NCBI GenBank assembly: GCA_038318235.1
Contig: JBBQBY010000482.1
Span: 1 to 5,321, forward strand
Source: JAPLGZ01 sp038318235
GTDB taxonomy: Bacteria > Chloroflexota > Anaerolineae > Caldilineales > Caldilineaceae
Direction: 5' to 3'
Length of the DNA stretch: 5,321 nt
The notes under the pieces were generated by a model. The model saw nothing but the letters and a program-made list of their open reading frames with translations. It ran no database searches and was not told the origin of the DNA. This document shows positions 5,098-5,321 of this stretch, piece by piece (position 1 is the stretch's first letter; each line of letters opens with the position of its first letter). A program made the position numbers and the translations under genes.

Positions 5098-5321
5098 ATG
5101 AAAATCGCGATTATTGGAGATCTGTTTGTCAAGGCGCAGTTGTTTGAAGCGGCCCTTTCCCGCCATGTAAAACCGCTGGTAAATTCGTTCATTTTGGTCA
5201 GCCAGGAAGTTGGCTGGCCCGATGTTCCCCAGATTCACAATGACGAGATCGCAGAGTTTGTCGGCGACCCGGCACAGATTGCCGATTTTGTGCGCGATGC
5301 GGATGCGCTTGTCACCCATGT
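5098..5321 (+). CDS. Probable D-isomer-specific 2-hydroxyacid dehydrogenase, N-terminal part (cut by window edge)
   Basis: Seventy-four codons are visible and the frame is open at the right edge. The protein starts MKIAIIGDLFV, and about residue 65 reads VRDADALVTH, which matches the end of the first catalytic-domain strand-helix unit in D-2-hydroxyacid dehydrogenases (phosphoglycerate or glycerate dehydrogenase relatives). Those enzymes reduce 2-oxo acids to D-2-hydroxy acids with NAD(P)H in the cytoplasm. The NAD-binding Rossmann domain and the catalytic Arg, Glu and His lie beyond the window, so the assignment rests on a short stretch. ATG at 5098 is the first ATG after an in-frame TGA at 5050-5052; the ribosome binding site is weak (AGG, seven bases upstream). 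No good promoter was found between the upstream hairpin and this start. It follows the phosphatase gene by 214 bases on the same strand. Confidence 0.6.
   Translation, partial: MKIAIIGDLFVKAQLFEAALSRHVKPLVNSFILVSQEVGWPDVPQIHNDEIAEFVGDPAQIADFVRDADALVTH

Noticed and set aside
5092..5319. A 75-codon minus-strand open frame opposite the dehydrogenase start
   Set aside because: The plus-strand frame gives a start wording and motif expected of 2-hydroxyacid dehydrogenases; the antisense product shows nothing recognisable.

Overview
The window looks like ordinary chromosomal DNA of a free-living bacterium. The best guess is a member of the Chloroflexota. This is inferred from the large MalT/LuxR-type STAND regulator, whose C-terminal part reads GGYVRLFVDEGE, a wording I associate with the many such regulators in that phylum. 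It also fits the small palindromic repeats crowded between genes. No rRNA, tRNA, CRISPR array, prophage or transposase gene is visible.

Layout. The left half (1-3599) is read on the minus strand. It holds a CPBP-family membrane protease (2742-3599) followed by a very large LuxR/MalT-type regulator (starts at 2534 and runs off the left edge). A 207-base gap separates them and carries a perfect odd palindrome and an extended -10 promoter candidate for the regulator. The right half is read on the plus strand. It holds a HAD-IIA phosphatase of the NagD type (4065-4883), then the start of a probable D-2-hydroxyacid dehydrogenase (5098 to the right edge). The two halves diverge from a 465-base intergenic region (3600-4064).

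The least ordinary part is the non-coding DNA around the phosphatase gene. Four unrelated hairpin-forming sequences lie within about 1.3 kb: a GC-rich hairpin (3755-3778), a long inverted repeat (3790-3877) just upstream of a good promoter, a compound palindrome in the phosphatase mRNA leader (3992-4036), and a perfect 20-bp stem (4978-5030). The last sits inside a MITE-like unit (4962-5051) with short terminal inverted repeats and nearby 11-bp direct repeats. A three-copy 8-base tandem repeat (4904-4927) adds to this. These look like small non-autonomous mobile repeats, some now placed where they could act on transcription or mRNA stability.

How the genes may work together. The regulator senses an unknown inducer through its ATPase and repeat domains, but nothing here identifies the signal. 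The membrane protease lies upstream on the same strand and could be co-transcribed with it or be a target; the sequence does not decide. The phosphatase and dehydrogenase are adjacent on one strand and may both act in small phosphorylated or hydroxy-acid metabolism. However, a strong hairpin and 214 bases lie between them, so independent transcription is likely. I found no convincing new multi-gene system; the repeat elements deserve the second look.
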